Shown here in pieces: positions 51,262 to 59,065 of a stretch of 64,000 nucleotides of DNA; within the stretch, counting starts at the first letter, position 1, and each line of letters begins with the position of its first letter. Below the pieces are notes generated by a model that saw nothing but the letters and a program-made list of their open reading frames with translations, was not told where the DNA came from and ran no database searches. Position numbers and translations under genes: made by a program. This stretch comes from Hahellaceae bacterium (lineage in GTDB: Bacteria; Pseudomonadota; Gammaproteobacteria; Pseudomonadales; Oleiphilaceae). The stretch is from assembly GCA_024234575.1 (NCBI GenBank), contig JACKOB010000002.1, positions 1,798,001 through 1,862,000 on the forward strand, given 5' to 3'.

Positions 51262-51292
51262 TAAAGACTCCTGAAGGCAATTGTTTGCATAG

Positions 51293-51323
51293 TAAGCAAA
51301 GACTCAGACCTCTGTTCTGTCAA
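51293..51323 (-). promoter_or_regulatory. Conserved promoter element upstream of porin copy 2
   Basis: On the minus strand: TTGACAGA, 14 bases, CTTTGCTTA. It is the same as the element upstream of porin copy 1 in motif and spacing, while the flanks differ, so it has been kept by selection. The likely -10 is unclear. Confidence 0.5.
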
Positions 51324-51526
51324 CTGCAGGGGCTGCTATTATTTATAGGATGCTTGGATTTGATTCGAATGCGCGGAGTGACGCGCATATCTGGACAGAA
51401 AGACAATGAACAACTAGATTCTAAGTAATAAGGTTTTTTTAGGTGAGAAAGCTTGATTGTGCCTCTTGAGTGCATGGTCGGCTCAAGCTTGGTGTGAGTT
51501 TGCCCAGTTGAGGGAAATATACAAAA

Positions 51527-53146
51527 ATGAACTGGTTTAGAGATTTAAAGGTATTTTATAAAATCATGCTGATACTTGCAGTCTATGTTGTGGCTGTGGT
51601 TATCAATACCAGTATCAGTGTGACATCTATGGTCAAAACGCAAACGTTTCTCACTGTGCTGGATGAGAAAATATATGATGCGGTACAGTTGGCGACAGAG
51701 AATGCATCGCTGCTTAAACGAGCGGATGAGCTGCTTAGTCAGGCTGTTAGCTTTTCTGATGAAGATGTTAAAACCTATGGAGTTGCGAGCACCAAACAAC
51801 TCATTAGCAACCTAGGGAAACTTAACAGCCTCGATACCGATAGCAAAGTCGAACTGCAAGCAATTGAGAACAACGTTAATCAGTATATTGATATCTCTCT
51901 GCCTTTGGTTGATGCCATGCTATCAGGCAATGCGGATTTTGAAGCACTTGCCGGAAAGATTCAGAAAAAAGCTGATTTGTTTGAGTCGACAAACAAAGCG
52001 CTTGCTGCCTACAAAGCGAAAATTGATGACACGTTTAAGCAGGGTATTGCTGATGCAATTTCCAGTGGCGAGGCGACATTGTTTACCACGAGTGTGGTGA
52101 GTGCATCGTTTTTTGTGACTTTAGCTTTATTTATCGTTTACGTTGCCTCATCAATCAGCAATACCAGCAATCAGGTAAATGCTTCACTAAAAGAACTCGC
52201 CGAAGGCTCTGGCGAGCTTGGTACGCGAATTGAAGTGTCGGGCAGGGATGAGTTGGGGCGACTTGCACAAAACTTTAACAGCTTTATGGATAAACTTGGT
52301 GGGATTGTACGCAGCATTATGAATGTCTCCAACCCACTGCTGGAAGCCGCTAACGACCTGGATAGCAACACCCGAAAAGTACGTTCGGTAACCACTGACC
52401 TGGGGTCGAAAGCACGAGAAGCAAAACAAGCTGTTGATGAAATCACCCAATCGATTACCGAAATCAGTGGTGCGGCGAATGAAGCCAGCAGTGCGATGCA
52501 GGCAACATCAGACCAGGCAACGAAAGGTCTGCAAATTGTTGCTTCAACCATTTCTAACTCGAAAGAGCTGAATACACAGATTATCAATGCAGCAGGACTG
52601 GTAGAAAAACTGGCGGCTGATACTAAAAATGTGGCTAATATTCTTGATGTTATTTCAACGATCGCTGAACAAACCAATTTGCTGGCGTTGAATGCCGCCA
52701 TCGAAGCCGCACGCGCCGGTGAGCAGGGTAGAGGGTTTGCGGTGGTGGCGGATGAGGTGCGCGCTTTGGCGTCGAAAACGGGTGATGCGACAACCGAAAT
52801 CCGGGATGTTTTGGGGCGTTTGAATACTGCCGCGACATCAACGGTAAAAGCGATGAGCTCTGCTAAAGATCAGTCAGAAATGAATGAAAAGCGGTCAATC
52901 GAGACGGGCGGCTCCCTCGAAGAGATCAAGTCGCAAATAGAGCACGTTAATTCAATGAACTTATCCATTGCTGCAGCAACGGAAGAGCAGACGATGGTGG
53001 TGGCAAACGTCAGTACCATTATTACAGCGATGTATAGCTCGGTTGAGTCAACAGAAGTCTCGTTCAATGAACTTGCCGAGCTGGCAAGCAAGCTGCTGCA
53101 GGCATCGGATTCGTTAAAAGGGGCGACTTCGCAGTTTAAGCTATAA
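51527..53146 (+). CDS. Methyl-accepting chemotaxis protein
   Basis: The 539-residue receptor has an N-terminal helix (about 10-33), a periplasmic helical sensing domain (about 34-183), a second helix (about 184-207), a HAMP linker ([31 protein letters not shown]) and a long cytoplasmic coiled coil. The conserved hairpin tip [32 protein letters not shown] is intact. No CheB/CheR pentapeptide is at the C-terminus. It is divergent from the porin cassettes, so their solute may be its attractant. Confidence 0.93.
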   Translation: MNWFRDLKVFYKIMLILAVYVVAVVINTSISVTSMVKTQTFLTVLDEKIYDAVQLATENASLLKRADELLSQAVSFSDEDVKTYGVASTKQLISNLGKLNSLDTDSKVELQAIENNVNQYIDISLPLVDAMLSGNADFEALAGKIQKKADLFESTNKALAAYKAKIDDTFKQGIADAISSGEATLFTTSVVSASFFVTLALFIVYVASSISNTSNQVNASLKELAEGSGELGTRIEVSGRDELGRLAQNFNSFMDKLGGIVRSIMNVSNPLLEAANDLDSNTRKVRSVTTDLGSKAREAKQAVDEITQSITEISGAANEASSAMQATSDQATKGLQIVASTISNSKELNTQIINAAGLVEKLAADTKNVANILDVISTIAEQTNLLALNAAIEAARAGEQGRGFAVVADEVRALASKTGDATTEIRDVLGRLNTAATSTVKAMSSAKDQSEMNEKRSIETGGSLEEIKSQIEHVNSMNLSIAAATEEQTMVVANVSTIITAMYSSVESTEVSFNELAELASKLLQASDSLKGATSQFKL

Positions 53147-53155
53147 GTTACAGCG

Positions 53156-53192
53156 CCAGACTAATGGAAGAGGCAACCCTTCATTGGTCTGG
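53156..53192. terminator. Bidirectional terminator between chemoreceptor and hydrolase
   Basis: Arms 53156-53170 and 53178-53192 form a stem of about 15 bp with one wobble and a small bulge (CCAGAC...GTCTGG), between the convergent genes. The plus-strand tail has TATGTTGAGCTTTTG, a weak T-tract. Confidence 0.6.
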
Positions 53193-53243
53193 TATGTTGA
53201 GCTTTTGTGCCTTCGCTACCGCAGTCCTTGTGGCAGCACTTTC

Positions 53244-54143
53244 CTACCCTTCCTTTAAAAAACTGCCTAGCGTACGAAGAAAGTGTATCGGTTCGTCCAG
53301 CATTGGTACGTGGCCACTATTGCGAAATGTTTCCAGCTTGCTGCTTTTTATCTGGCTGTGCATAAACACCTGTCCTTCCCATGGGTACATTTCTGATCGA
53401 TAACCGGCGACAACGGTTACCGGTATGTCGATACTGCTCAGGTATGGGCGCATATCGTAATCACGCTCTAAATAAGCGGCGATACAGGTGACATAGGCAA
53501 ACCAGTTGTCTATCGGAAATAACCGGGTGATGATGTTCTCGTGACGACACACCCTTCTGACGAGGCGTTTTTGATATTGCCGTGTCAGGGCGCTGGCAAT
53601 AAAGTCTCCCAGAGAATGCCACATGGCGTGGCGTAGTGTTAACGGTAATTCGGCATACGGGAAATGTTCCCCATACTGCCGCAAGTCGGTGAGCAGTTGT
53701 CGCATTTCTGACAGCCTGCCTAACCCTTGCTTGCCAAACAGTCCCCAGTGCCAATCTGTTTCGGGCAAAACGTGGGGTGCCTGGTCAATATTCATATAGC
53801 GGGTAATTCGATCAAAACCGAATAAACGGTGATATTGCATGGCAGCGAAGGCGCCAAGAGAAAGCCCTACCAATGGCATTGGCCGCTGATAATGGTCAAG
53901 AATATCCTGAATATCCTCGGCGTAATTGGTGAGAACGCAGGGGTTGTTATGGCGAACGCTGTGTGATTTTCCGAAGCCGCGCAGGTCTGGGATGATAAAG
54001 CGGTGTTTACCCGCCAGAGGAATGAGGGAGGGCAGCCAATGGGAAGAGTCCATACCAAAGCCATGCAGTACCAGTACCGGTTTGCCTTTGCCGATCTCTC
54101 GTACATATAACGCGTTACCATCCCGAAGGGTTATTGTAGTCAT
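53244..54143 (-). CDS. Alpha/beta-hydrolase
   Basis: The 299-residue protein has the hydrolase fold: the oxyanion strand VLHGFGMDSSHW near residue 28, nucleophile elbow VGLSLGAF (Ser near residue 95), and the catalytic His in GHVPMLDEP near residue 275. No clear signal peptide is present, so it should be cytoplasmic. Substrate cannot be predicted; esters or epoxides are common for the family. It is convergent with the chemoreceptor gene and 77 bases from the histidine kinase gene. Confidence 0.87.
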   Translation of the reverse strand: MTTITLRDGNALYVREIGKGKPVLVLHGFGMDSSHWLPSLIPLAGKHRFIIPDLRGFGKSHSVRHNNPCVLTNYAEDIQDILDHYQRPMPLVGLSLGAFAAMQYHRLFGFDRITRYMNIDQAPHVLPETDWHWGLFGKQGLGRLSEMRQLLTDLRQYGEHFPYAELPLTLRHAMWHSLGDFIASALTRQYQKRLVRRVCRHENIITRLFPIDNWFAYVTCIAAYLERDYDMRPYLSSIDIPVTVVAGYRSEMYPWEGQVFMHSQIKSSKLETFRNSGHVPMLDEPIHFLRTLGSFLKEG

Positions 54144-54220
54144 AGCAAGAACTTATAAGTGAATTAGTATTCATTATAGTGGCGGGTTTCAGTTTGGCAC
54201 GCGATTTTAATCGAATTTAA

Positions 54221-55618
54221 TTAGATGCTGCGCTTTCCTGGAAGAGACAGAGAAAAACAGGCGCCACCCAACCGTTTCGAACGACTAATCGTGAGTGTTC
54301 CCTGATAGCTGGTAATAATATCCATCGCGACCGCTAAACCAATCCCTTGACCTGCTTGGCGGCTATCTGCGCGTTGCCCCCGTTGTAATATCTGTTGTTG
54401 TCGCGCAGGGTCGATGCCATCGCCATTGTCTTCGATGCTAATGCTGATGACAGGAGGGGTATCCTGATTGGTCAGCGTGATAGCAATCTGGTCGTGCGTG
54501 TATTTATACGCGTTGTCGAGCAGGTTACCCAGAACTTCCATGAGGTCTCGCTCGTCGCCAATAAAAAAGGCCGGCTTCAGCTCACTAGCCTGGCAGCCTA
54601 TGTTTTTGTCCCGGTAAACTTTGTTCAGCGCGGTCACTATTCGCTGAATGACGCTGGCCGCATCTACTTGTTGCATAAATCGGTGGGACGAGGCGGTAAC
54701 AGCGCGTTGAAGTTGGTAATCGACAATTTCATTCATCCGCTCGACCTGCTCTTGTAGAGATTTATCGGTCTGCGGATTGACTGGTAGACCACTGATGATG
54801 GCGAGCGGAGTCTTGAGGCTGTGCGCCAGGTCGGCGAGAGTGTCCCGATAGCGTTCCCGTTGTTGACGCTCGGTGCTAATCAATGCCTGCAGGTTATCTA
54901 CCAAGGGGGCCAGCTCTTGCGGGTAACTGTCTTCAAGGCTGTTGCGTTTGCCAGCTTCAAGTTCTTTCACTTGCCCAGACAAACGATGCAAGGGGGCCAG
55001 GCCCCAACGTATGATTAAAAACAACATGGCGCTCAGTAACAGCGTTATGCCCGTGAGGTACAACGCCAGTGTTTTCCGGTAGCTGCTGATGGCACTGCTG
55101 TGCGCGTTATTAGCCTTGTAAATAACGATTTGTAGCGGTATTTCCTGGTTGTTCAGCTCCCATATAACGCGATAAGACATCGTAAAAAAACCATGGGTTT
55201 GTTCGGGCTGAAACAGGTATTCACCAACAGCACCTTTGCTGAGCAAGGAACGGTCTGGACTATTTGACCAGGTTTGGGACGATGCAGATTTCCAAAGCGC
55301 CTTGGCCGAGGTACCAAACACAAAGGCATAGTACCCCGACGAAGGTCGGTTAAAGTTGGTGTCTTGAAGTTGCGGAGGCATTTGCAGGGTAAAGCTTTCA
55401 CCGGTGCTGCCTGATGAGCTTTCTGTACGACTCGGCAACAACTCTAACTGGGTGATGGTGTTTAGAATATGTAGCTGCATCTTTTCGTTTTCTGCATGCA
55501 GCAGGCTTTTTTTGTGGGCACGGTCGAGGGCTATCGCCATCGTACCTAAAAACAGCGGTAGCAAGCACAAAACCGCCCAGAGAAACCGAGCCTGAATCGA
55601 TGATTTATTCGGCGACAA
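54221..55618 (-). CDS. Sensor histidine kinase, PhoQ-like
   Basis: The 465-residue two-helix membrane sensor has a periplasmic domain of about 150 residues, then a HAMP-like linker (SGQVKELEAGKRNSLED). The phosphoacceptor His is in LADLAHSLKTPLAI near residue 270, followed by the N box LGNLLDNAYKYT and G box DNGDGID and GQGIGLAV. A longer start at 55672 would overlap the regulator by 68 bases without a ribosome site; TTG at 55618 with AGGGG upstream is preferred. It is coupled to the response-regulator gene; both resemble PhoP/PhoQ, so Mg2+, acid or cationic peptides are possible signals. Confidence 0.9.
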   Translation of the reverse strand: MSPNKSSIQARFLWAVLCLLPLFLGTMAIALDRAHKKSLLHAENEKMQLHILNTITQLELLPSRTESSSGSTGESFTLQMPPQLQDTNFNRPSSGYYAFVFGTSAKALWKSASSQTWSNSPDRSLLSKGAVGEYLFQPEQTHGFFTMSYRVIWELNNQEIPLQIVIYKANNAHSSAISSYRKTLALYLTGITLLLSAMLFLIIRWGLAPLHRLSGQVKELEAGKRNSLEDSYPQELAPLVDNLQALISTERQQRERYRDTLADLAHSLKTPLAIISGLPVNPQTDKSLQEQVERMNEIVDYQLQRAVTASSHRFMQQVDAASVIQRIVTALNKVYRDKNIGCQASELKPAFFIGDERDLMEVLGNLLDNAYKYTHDQIAITLTNQDTPPVISISIEDNGDGIDPARQQQILQRGQRADSRQAGQGIGLAVAMDIITSYQGTLTISRSKRLGGACFSLSLPGKRSI

Positions 55619-56276
55619 ACCGGTACCCCTGGCCTCGTATGGTTTTGATAAACTCCTGCGCGGTGCCGTCATCTATTTTTTTGCGCAGACGCCCGATAAA
55701 AACTTCAATGACGTTGCTATCGCGGTCGAACTCCTGGTCGTACAGATGCTCTGTCAACTCGGTTTTTGAAATCACCCGGCCTCTGTTCAGGGCCAGATAT
55801 TCGAGCGTGTTGTATTCGAAAGCGGTTAGCTCTACCGGCTGTTGGTTCAGGGATACCTGTTTCTCGGTAAGTTGCAGTCTCAAGGGGCCAAAGACCAGCT
55901 CTGGTGTAGCGGTGTTGCCTGCCCGGCGCATCAGTGCTCGCACGCGGGCGAGCATCTCCTCTACATGAAAAGGTTTTACCAGATAATCATCGGCCCCCGC
56001 CTCCAGGCCGGATACTTTATCTTGCCAATCGCCCCGGGCAGTAAGGATTAGAACAGGATATTTTTTACCGGCCTGCCGCAAGGATTTGATAACATCGATG
56101 CCTGATTTCTTTGGTAATCCCAGGTCGATAACGGCGATGTCGTAATTCACCTCGTTGGCGAGGTAGCTGCCTTCCTCACCATCGGAGGCGGTGTCTACAG
56201 CAAATTGATGAGTCTTAAGTATGTCGGTCAGTTGCGACTGAAGTTTACGGTCGTCTTCGATAATTAAACTGCGCAT
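55605..56276 (-). CDS. OmpR/PhoP-like response regulator
   Basis: The 223-residue regulator has a receiver (about 1-115) with acidic pair IIEDD, phosphoacceptor Asp in AVIDLGLP near residue 51, and Lys in VKPFHVEE; a winged-helix domain follows (about 125-221) with RVISKTELTEHLYDQ and ending GQGYRFV. It overlaps the kinase gene by 14 bases. It follows the PepSY gene by 20 bases and is probably transcribed with it. Confidence 0.93.
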   Translation of the reverse strand: MRSLIIEDDRKLQSQLTDILKTHQFAVDTASDGEEGSYLANEVNYDIAVIDLGLPKKSGIDVIKSLRQAGKKYPVLILTARGDWQDKVSGLEAGADDYLVKPFHVEEMLARVRALMRRAGNTATPELVFGPLRLQLTEKQVSLNQQPVELTAFEYNTLEYLALNRGRVISKTELTEHLYDQEFDRDSNVIEVFIGRLRKKIDDGTAQEFIKTIRGQGYRFVAE

Positions 56277-56296
56277 AGCCCTATCCTGTCTTCTGG

Positions 56297-56596
56297 TTAT
56301 TCTTTAGCATCAACATAGACGATTTTTACGCGGCCATCTGCTGTCAGAATCTTTACTTTGTACATGGGGCGTTTATCGATAGTGACACGCTCTATTTTAA
56401 GGATTTTGTCTTCGCTTGAGGTGCGGGCACGGGCTGCCGCTTCAGCTTCAGATAGGCCCTCACTCAATAATAGCGTGGGTATTTGCACCTCGACATACGT
56501 TGCCTTCGCCGGGTAGGGCAGACTATTGATGTTTGCGGCACTGCAAGGCATAGCTAACAGAGCAAGCAGTCCGGCGATGATAATTTGCAACTTCAT
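56297..56596 (-). CDS. PepSY-domain exported protein
   Basis: The 99-residue exported protein has a signal peptide ending CSAAN and a PepSY-type core (KILKIERVTIDKRPMYKVKILTADG) in its second half. PepSY genes often precede two-component systems in Gammaproteobacteria, perhaps as periplasmic modulators of a protease or sensor. Here it starts the three-gene unit with the regulator and kinase. Confidence 0.83.
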   Translation of the reverse strand: MKLQIIIAGLLALLAMPCSAANINSLPYPAKATYVEVQIPTLLLSEGLSEAEAAARARTSSEDKILKIERVTIDKRPMYKVKILTADGRVKIVYVDAKE

Positions 56597-56659
56597 GGCT
56601 TAATCCTGATGGGATGTCGCTATCTATTAAAGCACAGTCAAGCGTTTACCACACCGTTG

Positions 56660-56732
56660 AGGTGAGGGTATCCAGACGCACACTTTGCTTGGCCAAAGCG
56701 TTTAACAGGGATACCCTAAAGTGATTTCACCT
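56660..56732. repeat. Nested imperfect inverted repeat before the PepSY gene
   Basis: AGGTGA (56660) with TCACCT (56727), and GGGTATCC (56666) with GGATACCC (56709), can form a long, interrupted stem; TTGGCCAA is at its centre. It lies between the glycine-zipper gene's stop and the PepSY start; it may be a terminator of the former or an operator of the latter. Confidence 0.55.
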
Positions 56733-56739
56733 TGCCTTC

Positions 56740-57324
56740 TCACATTGGTTCAACCGTTACCCGCACTCTGATTTTTTTACCTGGGTCCTGATTCATTCGC
56801 GTGTGAAAACGCTCACCATGGTATCGATACCATACATCATAACCGATCACCTCTTCGCGATAACTGGTCTCGTATCGTGTTTCACAACGTTGTTCTTTTC
56901 GGTAACTATCCCGGTGTTCCGAGCGGGAGTCATTACCCGCGACCTGTCGGCTGATGTCATAGCCAAGTGATGCGCCGAGAATGGCGCCTACAGCCGTGCC
57001 GACTTGCTTGTTCTTCTTTTTGTGTCCCACCGCGTTACCAATGGCGCCACCAATAATGCCGCCCAAAATTGTTCCCGTGGGTGATTGGACGTTACTGCTG
57101 CTCGGCGCCTCGTAGCGTACTTCTTCATACCAGCAATCTTCGTAGGGTTTGCGCTGTTCGATAGTACGGGTCACCGGCTCAACATTGGTGACGGTGGCCC
57201 AGTCGGTAAGTGCCGGTTGATGCTTGTCATATTTGTCTTTAGCAAACGCTGCTGGTGACAAGGTAATCACACTGGCAACCAGCACTGTGGTTAGGATGTT
57301 CTTCGCAGGGATCGTGTTCTTCAT
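56740..57324 (-). CDS. Glycine-zipper outer-membrane family protein
   Basis: The 194-residue exported protein has a signal peptide ending AFAK and a central double glycine zipper (GTILGGIIGGAIGNAVGH and VGTAVGAILGASLG, about 82-120), the pattern of the 17-kDa antigen / SlyB group. Two Tyr/Arg-rich halves with several cysteines flank it. Proteins of this type associate with the outer membrane; exact role unknown. Confidence 0.85.
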   Translation of the reverse strand: MKNTIPAKNILTTVLVASVITLSPAAFAKDKYDKHQPALTDWATVTNVEPVTRTIEQRKPYEDCWYEEVRYEAPSSSNVQSPTGTILGGIIGGAIGNAVGHKKKNKQVGTAVGAILGASLGYDISRQVAGNDSRSEHRDSYRKEQRCETRYETSYREEVIGYDVWYRYHGERFHTRMNQDPGKKIRVRVTVEPM

Positions 57325-57448
57325 GACGCTGTCCTTTTAACTTTGTTGGGAAGTTAAGGTCAGATTAACGTCAGTAAGATGAATGAAAGCTGAATAAAGA
57401 GGGGGCAATGGGGTTTGTGGTCAAGTGAATTGCTGCGGACTTAAGCAA

Positions 57449-57479
57449 CACCAGGCTGCGGAGACAGCCCGGGTTGGTG
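57449..57479 (-). terminator. Hairpin after the phosphofructokinase gene
   Basis: CACCA-GGCTG pairs with CAGCC...TGGTG with an internal bulge. It lies 17 bases past the pfp stop; the minus-strand tail TTGCTTAAG is not a strong T-run. Confidence 0.4.
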
Positions 57480-57495
57480 ATACGGAAGACGTTAT

Positions 57496-58758
57496 TTAAA
57501 TCTTAAAATCTTCCTTCAGTTTTTTCTCGGCAAGTGTGTTTTTCAGCTTCACATACTGAGGTAAACCATTGCTGTAAGGTGGGTAATCTTCACCTTGAAT
57601 CAGGGGGGATAAATATTCCCGGCACTCTTCAGTAATACCAAAGCCTTCATCAGTAATGAAGTGGATAGGCATTTTCTTTTCCTGGTTTGCAACCTGACTT
57701 AATGGCGCTTCGCCAATGGTCCAGCTGTAGGGCTTATTCGATTCACGCACGATAATTGGCATGACTGCGTTTTTACCCGCCAGAGCAAACTCGACTGCCG
57801 CTTTGCCCGCTGCATATGCCTGCTCGACATCTGTTTTTGAGGCGATATGACGGGCGGCACGTTGCAGATAATCTGCTACTGCCCAATGGTATTTATAGCC
57901 CAGCTCTTGCTTCACCATGTTTGCCAGCATAGGCGCAACACCGCCAAGCTGGGTGTGTCCAAACGCATCTTTGGCACCCGCATCCGCCAGGAAGCGCCCA
58001 TCTTCGTATTGCGCACCTTCAGAGGCAACGATAACGCAGTAGCCATATTTCTTAACGGTTGCATCCACTTTGGCAATAAATTGCTTACGATCGAAGTGGA
58101 TTTCCGGAAAGAGAATAATATGGGGGGGCTGGCCTTCGGCTTCAGAGGCCAGACCGCCCGCAGCGGCTATCCAGCCGGCATGTCGTCCCATCACTTCCAG
58201 CACGAATACTTTGGTGGATGATTCGCACATTGACGCAATATCCAGACCCGCTTCGCGAATAGATACCGCAACGTATTTTGCCACTGAGCCAAAGCCTGGG
58301 CAGTTGTCGGTAAAGGGTAAATCGTTATCGACGGTTTTTGGCACCCCGATACAGGTGATGGGGTAGCCCATTTTTTCACTCAGTTGCGAAACTTTGTAGG
58401 CCGTGTCTTGTGAGTCGCCACCACCGTTGTAGAAGAAGTAGCCAATGTTGTGTGCTTTAAACACCTCAATCAGGCGTTCGTACTCGCGTCTGTTTTCAGT
58501 AAAGTTTTTCAGCTTGTAGCGGCACGAGCCAAAGGCTCCGCTGGGAGTATGGCGCAACGCGGCAATGTTTTCATCGCTTTCGAGGCTGGTGTCGATCAGC
58601 TCTTCCCGCAGTGCACCGATGATACCGTTGCGGCCCGCATAGACCGTCCCGATTTTATCACTGTGCGCGCGAGCCGTTTCAATAAGGCCGCAAGCGGTAG
58701 CATTAATAACTGCGGTAACTCCGCCTGACTGTGCGTAAAAAGCGTTCTTTTTTTCCAT
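57496..58758 (-). CDS. pfp: PPi-dependent 6-phosphofructokinase
   Basis: The enzyme converts fructose-6-phosphate and fructose-1,6-bisphosphate reversibly with pyrophosphate as phosphoryl donor. The 420-residue protein has the nucleotide-binding GGGDS (about 116-120) in place of the ATP-enzyme GGDGS, and PKTVDNDL near residue 138, in which Lys rather than Gly marks the PPi type. Catalytic Asp pair NDLP and the GRHAGW substrate loop near residue 193 are intact. It is transcribed alone from a 300-base gap shared with the cation ATPase gene. Confidence 0.92.
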   Translation of the reverse strand: MEKKNAFYAQSGGVTAVINATACGLIETARAHSDKIGTVYAGRNGIIGALREELIDTSLESDENIAALRHTPSGAFGSCRYKLKNFTENRREYERLIEVFKAHNIGYFFYNGGGDSQDTAYKVSQLSEKMGYPITCIGVPKTVDNDLPFTDNCPGFGSVAKYVAVSIREAGLDIASMCESSTKVFVLEVMGRHAGWIAAAGGLASEAEGQPPHIILFPEIHFDRKQFIAKVDATVKKYGYCVIVASEGAQYEDGRFLADAGAKDAFGHTQLGGVAPMLANMVKQELGYKYHWAVADYLQRAARHIASKTDVEQAYAAGKAAVEFALAGKNAVMPIIVRESNKPYSWTIGEAPLSQVANQEKKMPIHFITDEGFGITEECREYLSPLIQGEDYPPYSNGLPQYVKLKNTLAEKKLKEDFKI

Positions 58759-59065
58759 CTGATCCCATGCCTCTGGTAAAGGGTTAGCTGGCGCGAATGA
58801 TACGCTAATTTTTTCTCTTTTTCATGAGGACAAGTAGATGTCATTCTCAAATAAGATAAGGATCTGCAATAAAACAACAGTTTGAAGTGCACAATATTTT
58901 AATGTTATCCCGCCTTTTCGCCGTATCACTCTGTAAATATTAAAAAACGTATAGATATCTAAAAATGGTGTCGTCAGCTCATTGCGAACGCTGTCAATGC
59001 CATGCAGAATTGAAGTCCGCGCGTAAAGAAATGCCTAAACGCTCCCCGGATGTAGAGGATTGTTT
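58759..59065. other. Intergenic region between pfp and the cation ATPase
   Basis: This 307-base divergent gap is AT-rich in its first half. I see no strong promoter, repeat or small gene. AGAGGA at 59054-59059 serves as ribosome site for the plus-strand gene. Confidence 0.3.

Noticed and set aside
52171..52701. 176-codon minus-strand frame inside the chemoreceptor gene
   Set aside because: It is antisense to the conserved signalling coiled coil, with low-complexity Ser/Ala composition.
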